From assembly GCF_029784135.1 (NCBI RefSeq), contig NC_073746.1, positions 231,062,024 through 231,126,023 on the forward strand: a DNA stretch of 64,000 nt, read 5' to 3'. A program made the position numbers and the translations under genes. Positions within the stretch are counted from its first letter, which is position 1; each line of letters begins with the position of its first letter. The DNA comes from Toxorhynchites rutilus septentrionalis. Its lineage: Eukaryota; Arthropoda; Insecta; Diptera; Culicidae. The notes under the pieces are model-generated. The model was given only the letters and a program-made list of their open reading frames with translations. It searched no databases and was not told the DNA's origin. This document shows, one piece after another, positions 43,387 through 55,430 of the stretch.

Positions 43387-43654
43387 CTCTGGTTGCTCTT
43401 TTTGGTCGGAGCCATTTGAGGAGCACAAGTTGGACCAAACGAAGCACATAGCGCGCATTTCACAATTATTCAATTGTTTATTTCAAGAAAAATTAAATAT
43501 TATTCATTGTGATAAATGCGTACTAAAACCTTTCCTATCAAATGATAAGAACATCTTTGCGATCTATTAAGAAATTCTCGAGTTAAAAGCGTTCGAAATC
43601 TTCCATTTTTTCCATCATATTCAGTGTCTAGATTTTCATTTTACCCCCTGTAAC

Positions 43655-43740
43655 GGTTAGACGTAATTCTACGTCAAAATGAGATGGGAGGTATCAAAGA
43701 TACGACCGCCTTGTCGACGTATGACTACGAAATTATTGCC
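43655..43740 (+). repeat. Family G right and left ends abutting
   Basis: ACCCCCTGTAACGG then AGACGTAATTCTACGTCAAA is a right terminus. It is followed within about 10 bp by GGAGGTATCAAAGATACGAC and GACGTATGACTACG, a left terminus, in the same orientation. Two elements therefore lie tail to head. Confidence 0.55.
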
Positions 43741-44779
43741 TGCAAAAAAAGCATCATAGAAATTTAAGTTGGTACAAATCCGCTAGCACTGAGGGCCGAT
43801 AACACTGTCAAAAATAATGAATTTCCTTGAGCGAAAAAACGGGGTAAACATTTCACAAAAGAAAGCATGTTTACCGTTGATCCCGTGTCATATACCCGAA
43901 CCGGCCGTCACATAGAGAGACTAGGGAATCTATGATTCATCTTTTACATTTTGAACTCGTTAATCTAGAATAATATCCCAAGTGATAAACAAGCGAGTTA
44001 TAAAAAAAAAATGTACATCCACATCAACAACGGAGTAGTGTCCTGTCACTACTATTTTTTAGTGCTCAATACTGCAAAAAATATTGCACATACGGTACTA
44101 TCGTTATCAACCTATCAAAATTAAATATAAGAAAATGTCAACTGAGGTTCCGCAGACCGTTGTGGCTTTAGACCATTCTTATAACTTTTACGGTTTGTAC
44201 TTATTCACATTTCTTCCTCTGTAGAAATGTCAGCCGTTTAGATCCGTTTCGACCTCATACATTCCAACGAGGCTCAACGTGCCAACTAAGGCTTAACCTT
44301 GAGGGAATTGAAATTTCACAGGAAGTCAAGTCCATTGAAAGGCCAAAGGAGGATGCTGCGCGACTAGAATTCATTTACCCGAATCCATGTGGTACTTCAT
44401 CTATGCAGTTTTTGCAAGCATGGTTGGAATATAGGAATTAACTCGGAATTGTTTTCTGCCATCCTTTTAACACCTTGTTGGAGACGCTGGGCAACCACTC
44501 TGAAGCACGAACCACACTTATGGTTTCACTGCTTAATATAAATTCTACTCCTCATTCAAGGATTTCGAAAAAGTTCATGATGATTTCAAACTTTATTGAC
44601 AGAAGAACAATACACGTACATAAACTAAATATTGAACTGCTAACATAATACTCACACTGGCAAATACGAAACGTTACAACATCACCTCGAAGGCCATCTA
44701 AATTGGTCTAGCGAAACCACTTTGTATTAAGCAAAATTAACTCATTCTAAACGGGAATGTCCGAGAAGAAGTCAATTAA
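43741..44779. other. Unassigned intron DNA
   Basis: A short stretch near 44280-44440 reads as protein-like text in one frame (RLNLEGIEISQEVKSIERPK) but is short and unsupported. Otherwise nothing seen. Confidence 0.3.
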
Positions 44780-45041
44780 CACGTTGAGCCTCGTGTTGAT
44801 CCCTTGGCTTGGTTGGTGATGTTAAACTTTTAGTTAGTAAAACGTTGTTCACAGAGACCGACAGTTATAATAAAAAAATAAAACAAAACTTATTGGTTTT
44901 CGGATGATTTACGATATGTAACTACTTGTTATACAATAAATATCTTTGGGAGCGGGAATCAACACTGATACTGTGCAGTGCAAATGCTCTTGATGCGTGC
45001 TGAATGGAAAGCGTAGCAAGAACAATTCAGGGCTCAACGTG
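44780..45041. mobile_element. piggyBac-like MITE with TTAA sites
   Basis: TTAA at 44776-44779 and 45042-45045 immediately flanks 11-bp inverted termini CACGTTGAGCC / GGCTCAACGTG. The 262-bp interior has no coding capacity. TTAA target sites are the mark of piggyBac transposition. Related copies: 41277-41432 and probably 63713-63949. Confidence 0.8.
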
Positions 45042-45045
45042 TTAA

Positions 45046-46366
<1,321 letters not shown>

Positions 46367-46912
46367 CCTTCGAAACGTAGTACAAGAATTTCTCGAGTTT
46401 TGTTTGTAGTTAGACAAAAATCTATTCTAATAAAAAATGGCAAATGCGTACTTTTGACCCACAGTGGGGGCAAAGGTGCGCACCGTGCGGGACAAAAGTG
46501 TGCGCTTATTGAATTGTACTTCTGAGGTAACTTGTAACAAAAATAAATGCTTTATCATTACCAGCGGGAAAAGCATCATTACTAGAGTGTTTAGGCACCA
46601 TCCAGTGGGGAGGAGGGGGGCGTTGTATGATTTTTTATGGGTGGAGAAGGGTGGGTGTTATGGTCGAACTTACCACATGGAAATTTTTGGGAGGTTGGAG
46701 ACTGACAATATAAGATACCTGAAAATGTCCAACATTTGAAACAGAGTTCTTTTTATTGACAAACTAGCTGACCCGGCGAACATTGACCCACCCACGATTT
46801 ATATATTTAAATGAATCATCCTCCACGTGGAGGCAAGATGGCGAATGCCTGGAGGCAAGTTGGCGAATATGGTTTGGTCACCTAAAGATCAACAAAATGT
46901 AATAACAATTAT

Positions 46913-47486
46913 TTATTGGAATTTATTGGTTGGAACAGTGGAAATGCCATTTTCATCAACACTGTAAATGTCACACACAAGAAAACGATACTGAGCTCGT
47001 ATATCTCCCAAAGTTCGAAAAAATAAGTCACAATTTTCTTTATTGAACGCCATTAATCGAGCCGCTGAGGTATTTTCTGGCTTTCTCAAACATAGCTTAT
47101 GAGCCTTCATAAACATTTCAACCCATGTCCGCCCAGCGCATGTTCCTTTGAAAGGGTGCTCTATGCCATTTTTAACCGCAAACCAATAGGCAATTCTTCA
47201 AAGCCGGACCTGAATGTGGCGGCTTTAAAGCGGCCTTTATTTGACGACGTATCCTGAAATTGATACAGATTTAATATTTCTTGCATAAAGAACATGGAAA
47301 CGCAAATGAAAATCAAACCTCCATTTCTGGAAATTTTCGTCGATAGCGTCTCAAAGTTGGTTCTGGCACACCGAACTGTTTTGAAGCACCCAGAACAGAC
47401 AAACCTTCTTGTATAGCTTTCATAACATCCTCCAAACTGGTGTCCGACCAATATTGGTCTCTTTTTTGCTTATAAGTTCTAACCAT
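46913..47486 (-). pseudogene. Tigger/Jerky-like transposase remnant (psq HTH + CENP-B HTH)
   Basis: The ATG at 47486 begins MVRTYKQKRDQYWSDTSLED, then VMKAIQEGLSVLGASKQFGV and PEPTLRRYRRK, a psq-type HTH. GTTTGA at about 47320 and TTTCAG at about 47256 bracket a 65-bp likely intron. The next part, NKGRFKAATFRSGFEE, leads after a deletion and frameshift to AVKNGIEHPFKGTCAGRTWV, EMFMKAHKLCLRKPENTSAA and RLMAFNKEN, the second (CENP-B-like) HTH. It ends YRFLVCDIYSVDENGISTVP, where SVDENG holds the first catalytic Asp of a DDE domain. The remaining catalytic region is absent. It sits within matching terminal repeats, so it is element 3's own transposase, inactive. Confidence 0.8.
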
Positions 47487-47573
47487 CTGCAATAAAAAAA
47501 CAAAAATTAACATAACGTTGCAGTTCGCCAACTTGCTTGGGGTCTTTTTCAATAAAAAAAAACAGGAAGCGGG

Positions 47574-49392
47574 TTATATCTATGGTATAACCGCAAGGGT
47601 GACGTAGGACTATCGTTGATTTAGAGATCATTTGTTTGAAGTTGAATCTAAATCCATTCTGAATGAATGAATAAATGAATATTTGGGGGACTTCGAAAAC
47701 GAAAGCGTTACGTTGGAGGCACAAGGTTTTATGCATCCAATATAGGATACGAAAAACCTTGTTCTGAAAAATAATCTTCAGAAGTTAACCTGCTAACTGT
47801 ACTTGATTGACAAATCACAAACCCAAATGTATTATTTGGATATTTTATGGATAGAAAACATTAAAATAAACTCTTTCGCTTGAATGTAATTTTCAATTCC
47901 AAGGGGAACTGGCAGATTATTTTCCAGCAACCATTAGATATTTCCACATTTTCCTCGATACTGGAAGCCCACCAGTGGTTAATACTAACTCGATAACCAC
48001 CTGTTTATAGTACTTGATTGAAAAATATTTGGTCACAGTGTTACATGGATAGAAAACATTAAAATAAACTCTTTCACATGAATGTATTTTTAAATTCCCA
48101 GAGGAACTGGCAGATTATTTTCAGTAACGATTAGATATTTCCACATTTTCCTCGATACTGGAAGCCCACCAGTGGTTAATGCTAACTCGATAACCATTTG
48201 TTAATAGCACTTGATTGAAAAAGATTTGGTCACAGTGTTACATGGATAGAAAACATTCAAATAAACTCTTTCACATGAATGTATTTTTAAATTCCCAAAG
48301 GAACTGGCAGATTATTTTCCAGCAATGATTAGATCTCTCCGGAACTTTCTCGATGCTGAATGGCATCCAAACGGAAAGAATTCTGCGCGTGTATGTGTCG
48401 ATCCTTCGCCGTCCACCTCCTCCAACACGTTAGGCAACGATGTTGTCTTGTCGATGTCCTCACGAAAAATGAATGTGTCTCACCACCAGAATATCGCTTA
48501 AGTATGCTTTTTGTGTGTGATTGAATCGAGAGAAAGTGTGGTTTACGATGGCAATTTGGAAGGCAAACTAGAGGGGAATGAACTCTCTGAGCTCGGAACT
48601 TTCGGCGACTGAGCAATAATCGATTGCGGGCGCATACAATATTGGATACGGAAATATCCTACTGATGGGGAAGAATAATCTTCAGAAGCTATCCTGTTAA
48701 TTGCGATTGATTGGAAAATCACAAAACCAAATGTATTTGGTCACAGTGTTACATGGATAGAAAACATTCAAATAAACTCTTTCACATGAATGTAATTTTA
48801 AATTCCCAGAGGAACTGGCAGATTATTTTCAGTAACGATTAGATATTTCCACATTTTCCTCGATACTGGAAGCCCACCAGTGGTTAATGCTAACTCGATA
48901 ACCACCTGTTAAAAGCACTTGATTGAAACATATTTGGTCACAGTGTTACATGGATAGAAAACATTAAAATAAACTCTTTCACATGAATGTATTTTTAAAT
49001 TCCCAGAGGAACTGGCAGATTATTTTCCAGAAATGATTAGATCTTTCCGGAACTTTCTCGATGCTGAATGGCATCCAAACGGAAAGAATTCCGCGCGTGT
49101 ATGTGTGTGTAGCGATGCCTTCCCGGGGAACCGTTTGTGGCATCACTCTCCTCCTGATGGATTCCCTTCTGGCCTAGGGTGCACAAACAGGCTCTTGGAT
49201 CAAAAAGTAACAAGTATAGAACGCGTAGACATTTTATCTTTCGAATGAAGTGTTTATCATACCATTTCGTTCAGTTGTTTAGGAGCTATTAACGCTCAAA
49301 ATCTCGGTCTCCGGCGTAACGCTTTCGTTTTCGAAACTTTGATTTTACACCCCGGTATAGAAATGAAAGACGTAGTCCTACGTCAAAAATTA
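47574..49392 (+). mobile_element. Family G element, complete-looking copy
   Basis: The left end GCGGGTTATATCTATGGTAT, then GTGACGTAGGACTATCG, pairs with the right end (inverted: TTTTGACGTAGGACTACGTC). Further in, TTCGAAAACGAAAGCGTTACG (47692-47712) is inverted at 49315-49335. The interior carries the 198-bp repeats. No coding frame recognised; 1.8 kb, presumably non-autonomous. Confidence 0.6.
47735..49105 (+). repeat. ~198-bp tandem repeats in a duplicated block
   Basis: GGATAGAAAACATT recurs at 47849, 48047, 48244, 48754 and 48952: steps of 198 and 197, then a gap, then 198. Each unit holds GAACTGGCAGATTATTTTC, TCCTCGATACTGGAAGCCCA and GGTTAATGCTAACTCGATAA. The unit ends with a variant followed by GAATGGCATCCAAACGGAAA at 48358 and 49068. 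A larger block was thus duplicated with three units in the first half and two in the second. Confidence 0.85.
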
Positions 49393-50149
49393 GCTGAAAA
49401 AAATTCATGATTGAAACTCGCCGGAAACAAACAGATTATGTACAATAGAGTACCTTTATCATGTATAAAATTATTTTGAAATTTAAACTTTTCTCATAAA
49501 GTGGATAATGAAATTTGAAAAAACGGAAAAAAATTACAAATCACGATTTTTCTCATTTTTATTTTTTACGTTTTCGGCAGAGTTACCGAGTACAAAGTTT
49601 GGCCTTGTTATGATGCATCTTCAGTAAAAAGTAGGTGGCGCTACCTTCATTACAACGGGCCAAATTACCGATTCATCATCTTGCCTCCCTCGCCAACTTG
49701 CCTCCCTCTCCCCTACGTAATCTATACTCGCGATATATAATTTCTTTTTTGACATATAAATCTGATGTAGACTAAGACTCATCAATCACGATACTGACTG
49801 TTAAAATCCGTTGCTCCGTTCTTGAGATAAATCGTGAGGAACGGACACCAAATCATTTATATATATATATAGATCAAGTTTATAAATACATAGTTACTTT
49901 CACTTGAATTATTTGAAACTCATTGTTGAAAAAAACAATATTCATTTGAAGTTCATTGTGAAAACATAAACATGAACAAAACTTAACTGTTATTGAATTG
50001 AATGAATGGTGAAAATAGAAACAATTTTCATTTGAACTTCATTTTGGATTATATTGAAGAAATTGTTTATTTTTCTTCCTCATCTTGGATTTCGGTTTTG
50101 AGGATTTCGACGCTTTGCCTTGGAGCGCTGTTGCTTCGTTGCACTGTTT

Positions 50150-50560
50150 TGGAGTTCGAAGAGACAGACGATGATTCCTCATGAAACTAGAAGCCCAATC
50201 ATTTCCTGCCAGTTCTGCAACCTGGTTGAATTCGTGTTGGAGGTTGTGGCTTCCGCAAAATCAAACGCACCTCATATATTCGAGAGTCATACCATAGAAA
50301 ACTTTGTCCAGTGCTCTGCAATGGTTCGCCAAATCCTCAGACTGCTCACTCGTAAATATTGGTCTGAACCGCCCTAGGTGCTCGCTGGCACATCCCAGCA
50401 GAAGTAGAAATGTCAATAAAACAAGATTCAAATCATAAATCACTTACTGATATGAACCTCTTCCTCAGAGCTGATTCAGAAATTCCGAGGTCTGCCGCAA
50501 TCCGATGTTTCGAGACTCCTCCCGGAGCCTCTGTTTTCTTCTTGTGGATCCCGTTAAAAA
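50150..50560 (-). pseudogene. Second psq/Tigger-like transposase remnant
   Basis: The minus strand reads NGIHKKKTEAPGGVSKHRIA, ADLGISESALRKRFIS, an HTH ending at a splice-like site near 50455. After a possible intron, LGRFRPIFTSEQSEDLANHC and RALDKVFYGMTLEYMR are followed after frameshifts by FDFAEAT, LQHEFNQ, AGNDWASSFMRNHRLSLRTP, the CENP-B-type HTH. The catalytic DDE domain is missing. The sequence differs clearly from the remnant at 46913-47486, so it is another member of the group and belongs to the outer element ending at 50643. Chance similarity is unlikely given the ordered motifs. Confidence 0.72.
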
Positions 50561-50823
50561 TTTTGTTGAAACAATTTTATAATTTTTTGAGAGAAAAATG
50601 CTGAGGCAAACTTTTGCCCCACAGCCACTGCGCACCTTTGTCCACAAGCAATTTTTGAACTAATCAAATTAAAAAAAAAAGATCTTGAACTTTATCACAA
50701 AAACGAATACGCACTATCATCTACTATAGAATGAAGGTTTCCTTGAATGTGTAGTTTCAAAATTGAAAAATTGATCAAAACATCGCAAAACTCTTCTCAG
50801 AGAGAAACTTCCTTCGATTTCCT

Positions 50824-50974
50824 TGCACTGTGGTCACGCGTATTCTAGAGCTTGCCCCTCGGAATACATTCAAGGCGTGTTACTTGGCTTAATTAATAAA
50901 TGACGCTAGTTGATGCGCATACGTTGAGATGGCAAGTTCCACAGGGAACGTTAACGCCATTCAAGAAGAAGAAG
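50824..50974 (+). mobile_element. Feilai-like SINE, 5'-truncated copy 4
   Basis: Starts within the body (TGCACTGTGGTCACGCGTAT, TCTAGAGCTTGCC), lacks both promoter boxes and ends CATTCAAGAAGAAGAAG. 5' truncation is typical of incomplete reverse transcription. Confidence 0.88.
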
Positions 50975-51723
50975 ACTCTACAATATTTTTGCCTTCTTCT
51001 TCAAAGGTAGGGATTTTTGCAAGATATGCGTTTGAAATTATTAAATTGTGGAGGTTGGTGTCCAGGGCATTTATTCATTGTTGACGTAGGGTTTTAATAT
51101 TACTTCATTCATTCGTTCATTTACTGGTTTATAACTTCGGATTTTGTTTTAGAATAAACGAAATTACTCGAGAATTTGTTGCAAAAAATTACGAAAACAC
51201 TGTGCTTTGGCAGAAGACAGTGAACACAGCAGACGTCTTAGATATATCAAAAAGAATGATGCAGCGAGCGAATTTCAGCAAAGTACTGCAGCATAACAAT
51301 ATTTTTTTATAATATTCTTAATGTTTTAATAACTTCGGTAAAGTTTGAATGATGAATAGATGAAGATTATTTTTATCCAAAGATACACGGGGTGTGTTCA
51401 ACGTCACACATATCATGTCGGGTGATTCGGCTTCGACTTTGACAGGTAGATTTATCGCAAAGGAATTTTTTTTGACTAGCATTGGTACACGCATCTTCTT
51501 GAACCTTTCACTCTGAATACATCTAAAACATGTTTTGCAGCGCAAAAATAATACTACATTGAGACGGCGATGTTTCTCCAGAAACGTTAATGAGTAGTTC
51601 AATTTGTGCTCCCCAAACTGTGCCTACCAAAACGAGTGACCAAAGTAGCAACGAAGTACAATTTGAATATATCAATACCATTGCGAAAACAAAACTGTTA
51701 ATCATCGTGCATAGGGGATCTTC
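50975..51723. other. Unassigned intron DNA
   Basis: A weak family G-like left terminus lies at about 51045-51100 (GGAGGTTGGTGTCCAGG, TTGTTGACGTAGGGTT). Nothing else recognised. Confidence 0.35.
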
Positions 51724-52185
51724 GTAGCCACATTGGTTGCGCGTTCGCTCACTAAGCGGTCGACGGAGAGTTCAAAACTTAGGACCCTCAATTGACTATC
51801 TTTGTGTAACTACGTCCACGCAACAATCATCAGCGATGGAAATCTATCCATGGTCCATGGGAGATCGATTTATTCATACAAGCTTTGCTTGAAACTGCTC
51901 TTCTCTGCAAAAACTGCTATTAATAACACAACAATGATCAAATCAACTGTCTCCGGTGACTGGGGGTCTAACTGAACAATGGAAGAACAGAAGGAATACT
52001 CTTACGCCTAAATGGACTACTGTGTAATGCATCATATGCAATGATACAGAAGGAATATTCTTACACCTGAAAATGGCTACTGTGTAATGTACAATTTATT
52101 GATACGATAAAACATGTAACATGTACACGATTAAAATCAGGCTCTGTTACAGCTGAAATGCTAATGAGTCTAAATAAATAAATGA
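51724..52185 (+). mobile_element. SINE family 2 copy with internal duplication
   Basis: The head GTAGCCACATTGGTTGCGCG and GAGAGTTCAAAACTTAGGAC match the copy at 32430-32852, as do ACGTCCACGCAACAATCATC and the tail AATGCTAATGAGTCTAAATA. Around 51989-52092 a stretch ACAGAAGGAATA(C/T)TCTTAC...ACTGTGTAATG is present twice, once more than in the other copy. Confidence 0.72.
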
Positions 52186-52854
52186 AAAAAGAAGCCACAC
52201 AATGTGTTCGCTCCGACCAAACATCAGTTTCTTTTTTGTAGGTGTAAGAAGTCCGTTGAATTGAAGTGTATAGTGTAGAAAAAAAATAACTATCTTCTTT
52301 TATAAGACTGGCCATTTGAACTTCATTGTTGTGTTCAGGCTAGGGACATTTAAAAAAAAAACTAAAAATTCCAGTGTTCCATAATTATAAAACCAGATGG
52401 AAAAACTCTCACACCTTTATAAAATTAACGTCAATTTCACTTGAATTACAATAAGTTTCGTAGGTCATCTTCAGATCTCAATCAGTTCAAAAAATCCATT
52501 CTGGGTGGTTTCGTTCAAGCTGCGACATATTGTAGTGTGTATATCGTTCTATGCAGAGGATACTGCTCGTTTGAGCTCTTCAAATCACTCATACTGCTTG
52601 TATACTGCATCTACTATTCGTACGATCACTCCTCATAAATTCTTGAAGTTTGGTAAACAAGCTGACCAACACAGAATCTGAAGCCATTAAACCATGCCAT
52701 AACCTTCAAACCTCGTATTGATTATATTTGGTTTCACGAATAAAAATCGATTTGCATTTACTAGTTGCGTAGCGTGAAAATACTCTAAATCAGACAAACC
52801 AAGATCATTTACCCTACAATAAATATCATTGTGAGGTAGGGCCAACACTTAACA
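52186..52854. other. Unassigned intron DNA
   Basis: No gene or repeat recognised. Confidence 0.35.
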
Positions 52855-53370
52855 GTTCGGCTGAAAAGTTCATAGGGTTGACGTCTAGACGTGCGAAAAT
52901 CTACTTGACTATCCAAAGCACAATCTTTCAATGGATACGTGTCAAAATTTGACAGCAATCGGTCGATTGTTTCGTGACTTACAACGTTGAGAATGAAGCA
53001 ACTTTTGTTATTGTGAAAAAAATGGAAAAATCACAAATCAATGAAAACGATGGCAAAATTGCATGAATTGAGATTCGAATTGCTTCCGCATCCACCGTAT
53101 TCTTTAGATCTGGCACCAGCGACTATTTTCTGTTCGCAGACCTGAAAAGAATGCTCGCTGGCAAGAAATTTAAGACCAATGATGAAGTGATTACCGAAAC
53201 AGAGGCCTATTTTGGAAAAACCGAAAGAGAACTATAAAAATGGTATCGAAAAGTTACCAGTTCGCTATAATCGCTGTATCGCCCTCGAAGGCAATTGTGT
53301 TGAATAATAAAATTGAATTTTGCAAAAAAAAATATTTTACTGTGTTACCTTATAATCTTTTCAGCCGAAC
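52855..53370 (+). mobile_element. Mariner C, internally deleted
   Basis: Inverted termini GTTCGGCTGAAAAGTT / CTTTTCAGCCGAAC enclose 516 bp. The 5' UTR-like portion and the beginning of a frame (near 52990) are joined by deletion to the C-terminal coding part. A third mariner lineage, distinct from A and B. Confidence 0.82.
53040..53305 (+). pseudogene. Mariner C transposase, C-terminal remnant
   Basis: Reads KTMAKLHELRFELLPHPPYS, LDLAPA, then after a missing codon DYFLFADLKRMLAGKKFKTN, DEVITETEAYFGKTERELYK and NGIEKLPVRYNRCIALEGNC, VE-stop. The third catalytic Asp (APSDYFLF in relatives) is present but the site is damaged by a 3-bp or similar loss. The first two Asp regions and the HTH are deleted. 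A dead remnant, of use only as a family marker. Confidence 0.8.
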
Positions 53371-54029
53371 TTACAAACTTACACAAATTTGAAAATCAAA
53401 ATACTTTCAATCTCTTCCAAATTCGATCTTCTTGTCAACATAATGACGTATACCGGAACCATACTGGTTTTATAAACAAGATTGGAGTTTTGTAACGTTT
53501 TTAATTTTTATATTTTTACAAAACTTTGAATATCATTCTTTTTTTTTTAACGAGAACAATGTGAAAAAATGACTCTTCATTCGGCCCATTCTATGAACTA
53601 AGTAGCTATAGAAAATTGGAAGTACAACTTAGTTTTGTTCGTTTTTTCAAAAATTGCTCCGACAGATGTTAGCAGCGTGTAGTCTCTGCGAATTTAGATG
53701 TCTGCGCAAAATGTCCGTTTAAAGGGAAGCAGGTATAACGGGGAAGGAAAGAATATAGAAGATATCAAAACGCTTCGGACCCACCAGAACATTATAAAAT
53801 ACGGAGCAATTATGAAAAAAACAACTGAACTAATTTGTACTACCAACATACGAGGGCGGTCCGATAAGTACTTAGCCTCATCGCCCGATGGTGTCAGTAT
53901 CGCAAGAGAGATTACATTCTCGTATACGGCTACTGCCAAAATTTCAACCGAATCGGACTCGTAGTTTTGTTTTGTGTGTGGAAGCGGGCGTGTCCGCGGA
54001 TTTTAGAAAAATGGAAAAAAAATTATAGG
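53371..54029. other. Unassigned intron DNA
   Basis: Opposed frames at 53694-53964 have no recognised motif. Nothing else seen. Confidence 0.35.
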
Positions 54030-54330
54030 AGGTTGTGTCCAAGATACGATCGCATTGTTGACGTAGAACTACGCTGTTATTTTATATAAGTCGCTTGTTT
54101 ATACCTTCGGATATTATTCTATAATGCTGTGAAATTTTAGAAACAACTGCTTAGAAGAATAATCTCTGAAATGATTTTTTCATTGTAGAATCAGTTGACG
54201 ATAATTGATTGATGATTCATTCTTGCCCTCGCAAAACAATCGTATGTCGCAATTTATTTCATGTCAATGCATTGAAAATTTACCTCGAAGGCTATTCCGG
54301 TGGCCTTTTTCGAAATTGACATAGACTCGG
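54030..54330 (+). repeat. Family G left end and adjoining body
   Basis: GGAGGTTGTGTCCAAGATAC, GATCGCATTGTTGACGTAGA then ACTACG, followed by TTCTTGCCCTCGCAAAACAA and TATGTCGCAATTTATTTCAT as in 11400-11460. No right end nearby. Confidence 0.55.
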
Positions 54331-55019
54331 CTACAGTCGATTATATACATGTTGTACCAGCACCATTATTCCATATCTCATAACTACATCAATATATCTT
54401 TGGCACCGCATGTAAACAACAACAATGACAACACTTGCAAGTATCAAATATCATGTTACATGTTATTTAGTATTGCCTCAAAGGAATCGCACCTCTAGAT
54501 ATCGTTCGTACAAACTAAGCGTAAACCTAGCGCCAAACAAGCGTTCACCATAGCATGCATACAGAGCCATATATTGGTGGCTTGAAACTACTAGCAATAT
54601 AAACATTTCTCATCATTTTGCGCTATTCTCAAAAGAAACGCTTCTGTTAATATTACTGGCCTCGAAAAGAGTTGCATTACTTTCTCATGCTCGAGATAAG
54701 CGCAGCTGTCTCCCTTAGTGGAGGAAGTTTTGCTACTGGCAAGCATAACCTAATCACATACAAAATTCCAGAACATTTACTTTCTTGATGACTAAACAAG
54801 AGAAATAAACTCTTTTTGTTAATAACAACCTCGAAAACAGTAGCAATGCTTCATTATGATCAATATTAGCGCAAATGCAATCCTAGTTGAAGGCAGTTTT
54901 GCGACTGGCACGCGAACCCATATAACTTATAACATTCCAGTAAGATATTCAAGATGCTTAGTATTCCCAAATAATTTTTGGTGCACAACCTTAACGTCTG
55001 CTTCGCCATAACGTCAGTT
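54331..55019. other. Unassigned intron DNA
   Basis: Two diverged similar blocks (CTCGAAAAGAGTTGCATTAC near 54660 and CTCGAAAACAGTAGCAATGC near 54830, each followed by GTTTTGC(T/G)ACTGGCA) suggest an old ~180-bp duplication. No gene. Confidence 0.35.
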
Positions 55020-55430
55020 TAATGCATTGATGCAAAGGCACAAACGGAGCCGTTATGAAGACGGAAAATAAACAATGTTAACTGTTTGGAAAAAGACCGA
55101 ATTATGCCACACAGCTTGTACTCTGCTGTAACACCCATCGATGCGAATTCGCTGATGAGTTTGTCAAGAGCGATCGCCTTCACCACCAGCGGGGGGAGCT
55201 TGATTTTGGTTGCTGCCTGGGCGTTTACATTTTCGACCGACGCGCCGAAATCGCCTATTTCGCTGTTGTTCGGTGCGGTGTCACATTCGCGAAGGCTCGA
55301 TTCAGTGCGAGCGCTTTTCACTGCACCAACATCGCGTGCTTCAATAGATGACGCTTGCCTCGAAATTTTATTGCCCCTGGCAATGCGTTCGCTTCATGTA
55401 GTGCTCGAGCCAGCCTTCCTCTTCTTCTTA
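55020..55430 (-). pseudogene. LINE ORF1 5' fragment (third LINE family)
   Basis: The minus strand begins MSKKKRKAGSSTT (ATG near 55429), then a TGA, SERIARGNKISRQASSIEAR, DVGAVKSARTESSLRECDTA, and KIKLPPLVVKAIALDKLISE then FASMGVTAEYKLCGI. The K-LPPLVVK motif after a low-complexity start is typical of gag-like ORF1 proteins of Jockey-group LINEs, just before the RRM-like region. Similarity ends near 55100. Upstream, 55440-55610 may be its 5' UTR. This is a 5' piece, not the usual 3' piece left by truncated reverse transcription, so it was cut by a later rearrangement. The 168-codon plus-strand frame here is its antisense shadow. Confidence 0.6.

Larger units (their letters stand above)
46829..49713 (-). 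mobile_element. G-rich TIR DNA element 3 with psq transposase remnant
   Basis: The left end GGAGGCAAGATGGCGAATGC, then CTGGAGGCAAGTTGGCGAA, and the inverted right end GGGAGGCAAGTTGGCGAGGG, then AGGCAAGATGATG, carry the same two motif copies. The minus-strand transposase relic at 46913-47486 lies inside. A family G element with 198-bp repeats occupies most of the rest. Confidence 0.68.
46764..49872 (+). mobile_element. CTAGCTGACCCGGC-headed element (family R), split
   Basis: The head CTAGCTGACCCGGCGAACAT is shared with 56963 (CTAGCTGACCCGGCAAACTT). The tail at 49740-49872 (ATCCGTTGCTCCGTTCTTGA, CGGACACCAAATCATT, AT run) is a plausible 3' end. Nearly all the intervening DNA belongs to a DNA element inserted at about 46829. 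A widespread insect repeat; class not assigned. Confidence 0.5.
46466..50643 (-). mobile_element. G-rich TIR DNA element 4 (outer shell of a nest)
   Basis: The left end GGGGGCAAAGGTGCGCACCG, then GGGACAAAAGTGTGCGC, is mirrored at the right (reverse: TGGACAAAGGTGCGCAGTGG, then GGGGCAAAAGTTTGCC). The matching motif is duplicated at each end. A minus-strand transposase remnant lies at 50150-50560 next to the right end. Between the ends, other elements at 46764-49872 are inserted. Confidence 0.65.

Noticed and set aside
46913..47486. Host pipsqueak/Jerky-type transcription factor
   Set aside because: Frameshifted, missing the catalytic domain, and enclosed by matching terminal repeats, so it is a transposase remnant.
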